Below are positions 23,501 to 24,880 of a stretch of 24,880 nucleotides of DNA, in pieces. The position numbers and the translations under genes are program-made. This DNA comes from CAYNOZ01 sp964398955 (lineage in GTDB: Archaea > Methanobacteriota_B > Thermococci > Thermococcales > CAYNOZ01). The notes beneath the pieces were generated by a model, which worked only from the letters and a program-made list of their open reading frames with translations, did not search any database and had not been told where the DNA came from. Each line of letters opens with the position of its first letter. Position 1 is the first letter of the stretch. Where the stretch lies: NCBI GenBank assembly GCA_964398955.1, contig CAYNOZ010000015.1, positions 1 through 24,880 on the forward strand. Reading direction: 5' to 3'.

Positions 23501-23975
23501 TCTCAAGAGGGCTCATTTTAATTATTTCTGTAACATCCCCCTGCAAAATAATATTATGGCCTTGAGGCGAGATACCAGCTGACATTAATGTATCTAAAAT
23601 ATTTTTACGAGAAGTTCTATCTCCATTAATCCTATAAATACTTCTATTATCCGACTTAATTTTCCTAGAAACAATAACCTCATCATCGTCAACGGGAAGT
23701 CCATCATTTTCATTGTTGAAATGTATTTTCACAACAGCCTCATCGGACGGATCCTCATCCTTACCACCCATAAAAATTAAGTCTTGAAGAACAGAAGCCC
23801 TCATAGATTTAGAAGACAAATTACCAAGAACAAACTGAATAGCATCTCCGATATTACTCTTACCACTTCCATTAGGACCTACAACAGTAGTAAAAGAATC
23901 AGAAAAATTTACTTCAACTCTTTTTTTGCCATAAGATTTGAACCCTCTCATAACCAATTTTTCTAGATACACCAT
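20508..23975 (-). CDS. smc: Chromosome segregation protein SMC
   Basis: ABC-type ATPase that with ScpAB forms the condensin-like complex organising the chromosome. The 1155 residues match the family. Walker A GPNGSGKSN lies at 33-41, and a coiled-coil arm runs to about 495. The hinge follows at about 495-650, including GIHGTIGDLI and GGSKKKRKK. A second coiled coil runs to about 1040, then the ABC signature MSGGEK near 1059 and Walker B LLDEIDAHLD near 1086. The arms are extremely rich in Lys, Glu, Asn and Ile, as expected in AT-rich codon use. ATG 23975 is preceded by AAAGGGT. It follows the phosphoribosyltransferase by 12 nt. Confidence 0.97.
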   Translation of the reverse strand: MVYLEKLVMRGFKSYGKKRVEVNFSDSFTTVVGPNGSGKSNIGDAIQFVLGNLSSKSMRASVLQDLIFMGGKDEDPSDEAVVKIHFNNENDGLPVDDDEVIVSRKIKSDNRSIYRINGDRTSRKNILDTLMSAGISPQGHNIILQGDVTEIIKMSPLERRNIIEEVSGIEEYEDKKEEAEKELKKSEENLDKIEFRVSEVEKQVERLEEERNDALRYKHLKDKLKEKEKSLVAGKIDKLKNEIKESEKNLEEFKDEINKKQEEIDEIKSHIKNNENKIEEIDDKIENNEIIDIERKIEREKGKIEGKKRSIDQINERIERLGSEIDDKESKINNLHEKEQKKLEKVQKLKNSKQELDETINSKKEKYEELLGNLEDIDENIVELREELENIEDRLNEDREKFYDLKDKLRNKESELKENQNSLKELRDKEIPLKSKKKDLKKKKEELKELEEKISELRTEYYDMGDKESRKREEIKDIKSELDEKKEKLSEHRRQNSYKRPVREILNIKEDIKGIHGTIGDLIEIKDQDYKTAIETAIGSRLDNIVVEHFDAAKKCINYLKSNKLGRASFIPLDKIKPRPVNNYKDEGVIDLAINLIEFNSKFNKALKYVLGSTLVVEDLNTAKKIENKRMVTLEGELIEKSGKMVGGSKKKRKKSITNVSNLENEIQNLEKKRKKLEEQINQLEDSKIDLRERIAENKANKKNKKQKIENLEKEIEDLSNQKEKREMIIKNLKSTKNELESEIENIKEQFQEKKSSVNELNKKKKELKQRINESESKEIDQEVRKLEEEINDLKDKKMNIESDLNKNESKVEMYQENIKETKNEVNKLKEKIKKLKQDRKSKKEELDRLEQNLTQIKDKKKKINKKVNKLKSNKKDLKNEIEQLNNKKEKLENKKSKLKDKLKSEDIDKARKREKIVDLKEEHNIDGAEKPDDLQKLKTKIKNMKKEINELQPVNMKSIDEYEQVEERYIELKNKKEKLLEEKKSIEEFIKNMEQKKENVFLNAYNTISDNFSIIFKDLSNGGEAHMSINEEDPLDSDSGLEIEASPAGKEIKRIEAMSGGEKALTALAFLFAIQKYEPAPFYLLDEIDAHLDDKNVERVAEMIANSNESQYIVITLRDAMMAKANKIIGVTMENGISRTLGLDMEEASEIIES

Positions 23976-23987
23976 AATTTACCCTTT

Positions 23988-24641
23988 CTACTCCTCCATT
24001 GTATCCCAAAGATTATCTGCTCTGGAAATCTTGCTTCGTCTCACACCTTCTTTTAAAGAGTATTCTAAACGTTCTTTTTTAACATCTATTCCAAAATATT
24101 CTTTAAAATCTTCTAAAATCTCGGAAGTTGTTTTTGATTCCTCCTCAAGAACCTCCTCGGATAAATTTATCATATCTTCAACAAAATTCCAAGGATAAAT
24201 AATCCATGCCCAATCAATTTCTTTTGAATAAAAATCTGGTCTAAAATCTGATCCTTTAATATTCTGAAGAGTTGCAGTCTTAACCTCCTCAGGATTTTGT
24301 TCCATTACATCATCAACCGCTACCTTAAACGTTCCACCAGTATCCGAGATATCATCAATAATCAATACATTCTTGTCAGAAAGATCCTCCCTAATAGGAT
24401 ACTTCACCTTTGCTTTCTGATCTGGAGTAGCAGTAACCCCCCAATGAGAAACTTTAATACTTAAAAGTTCAGTTACTCCTAAAAAATCACACATAATCCT
24501 CGAAGGTACCCAGGCCCCACGCGCAATTCCAATTATCGTGTCCGGTTGCCATCCAGTTTCTTTTATTTTTTCTGAAACATCTTTTGTAAGAGAATAAATA
24601 TCATCCCAATCCAACAGTACACATGGCTTTTCTTCGACCAT
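23988..24641 (-). CDS. Phosphoribosyltransferase (PRTase fold, Hpt/Gpt-like)
   Basis: Type I PRTase, likely a purine or xanthine phosphoribosyltransferase of the archaeal COG2236 type; the base is not certain. The PRPP motif is VLIIDDISDTGGTF (94-107 counting from ATG 24647), with the IARGAWVPSRI loop (41-51) and hood-like WGVTATPDQKAKVKYP before it. The acidic C-terminal third (about 165-219) is unusual for small Gpt proteins and may be a helical extension. ATG 24641 has GGGA at a distance of 6 nt and is preferred over ATG 24647 (217 versus 219 residues). It is the first gene of the string leading into smc. Confidence 0.85.
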   Translation of the reverse strand: MVEEKPCVLLDWDDIYSLTKDVSEKIKETGWQPDTIIGIARGAWVPSRIMCDFLGVTELLSIKVSHWGVTATPDQKAKVKYPIREDLSDKNVLIIDDISDTGGTFKVAVDDVMEQNPEEVKTATLQNIKGSDFRPDFYSKEIDWAWIIYPWNFVEDMINLSEEVLEEESKTTSEILEDFKEYFGIDVKKERLEYSLKEGVRRSKISRADNLWDTMEE

Positions 24642-24674
24642 CAACATTCCCTTTTAAATGGATAGATCATCTTG

Positions 24675-24682
24675 AATAAAAA
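24675..24682 (-). promoter_or_regulatory. Candidate promoter of the PRTase-SMC-ScpAB string
   Basis: Minus strand ACATTTTTATTC contains the TATA-like TTTTTATT (24682-24675), predicting a start near 24652 and a leader of about 10 nt that includes AAAGGGA. Confidence 0.4.
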
Positions 24683-24844
24683 TGTTTTGGATAAGAACTA
24701 CTACGGAAAATTCTCATAAAAAGTCTTTATGATACTATTTTAGATCGGATATAATAAGAATTTGAAGGAGTTAAAATTAATAAACTTTTTAATGGTAATC
24801 TAAAAATTAAATAGATTGATAACTAATTTGAGGAGTTAATTTTG

Positions 24845-24880
24845 ATGGATCGAAAGTTTTCATGTTTAAGGTTTGAATTA
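24845..24880 (+). CDS. Possible N-terminus of an unidentified gene (cut by window end)
   Basis: GAGGAG (24830-24835) is followed 9 nt later by ATG 24845 (6 nt later by TTG 24842). The frame then stays open to the window end: Met-Asp-Arg-Lys-Phe-Ser-Cys-Leu-Arg-Phe-Glu-Leu. Twelve residues cannot be assigned to a family. The ribosome binding site and the promoter-like ATTAAATAG near 24806-24814 support a real gene start. Confidence 0.4.
   Translation, partial: MDRKFSCLRFEL

Noticed and set aside
20893..23565. Several long Phe/Ser/Leu-rich plus-strand frames opposite smc
   Set aside because: Such frames are expected opposite Lys/Glu-rich coiled-coil codons; they match no membrane-protein pattern and have no start signals.

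Overview
The window is AT-rich archaeal chromosome, almost certainly from the euryarchaeal side. Evidence includes archaeal ribosomal protein L21e next to RNA polymerase subunit Rpo4 (F), the block rpl21e-rpoF-DUF655-ksgA, KH/beta-CASP termination factor aCPSF1 (FttA), archaeal AsnRS, Rio2 kinase, tRNA-wyosine enzyme Taw1, BRE/TATA-type promoters, and ribosome binding sites of the form GGTG followed by exactly 5 nt and then ATG. Many proteins carry strongly acidic stretches (ends of GrpE, DnaK, Rpo4 and CysK, and the middle of ScpA). This would suit a salt-adapted lineage, for example a low-GC halophilic methanogen such as Methanonatronarchaeia, but no lineage-specific gene is present and this is only a guess.

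Layout. 1-89: possible remnant of an IS200/IS605-type end. 90-1216 (+): thymidine kinase and a YkgJ-type cysteine-cluster protein. 1222-3203 (-): the L21e / Rpo4 / DUF655 / KsgA translation and transcription operon. 3204-3745: a very AT-rich, G-depleted divergent intergenic region. 3746-5047 (+): asparaginyl-tRNA synthetase. 5048-5275: a convergent gap holding an orphan promoter-like TATA box, a 14-bp palindrome and an IS200/IS605-like hairpin. 5276-8312 (-): aCPSF1 followed by a cysteine-synthase-family PLP enzyme. 8313-8747: a gap with inverted repeats and exactly 100 Ns (scaffold join). 8748-14083 (-): protein quality-control cluster rio2, yigZ/IMPACT, grpE, dnaK, dnaJ, with a structured candidate leader or ncRNA before grpE. 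14156-15181 (+): taw1. 15183-15854 (-): PHP phosphoesterase. 15945-18281 (+): a cation/Ca2+ antiporter, a LOG/SLOG-fold protein and the biotin transporter BioY. 18295-24641 (-): a phosphoribosyltransferase-SMC-ScpA-ScpB-BirA gene string. 24845-24880: the first codons of a possible + strand gene.

How it fits together. Most genes are housekeeping: ribosome maturation (KsgA, Rio2), decoding (AsnRS, Taw1), transcription and its termination (Rpo4, aCPSF1), chaperones (GrpE-DnaK-DnaJ), and chromosome organisation (SMC-ScpAB). BioY and a helix-turn-helix BirA face each other, and a perfect palindrome sits at the predicted bioY start site, suggesting a local biotin uptake/ligase/repressor unit. I found no tRNA, rRNA, CRISPR array, intact transposase or clear undescribed defence system. 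The least explained parts are the non-coding segments upstream of grpE, between asnS and cysK, and around the assembly gap.
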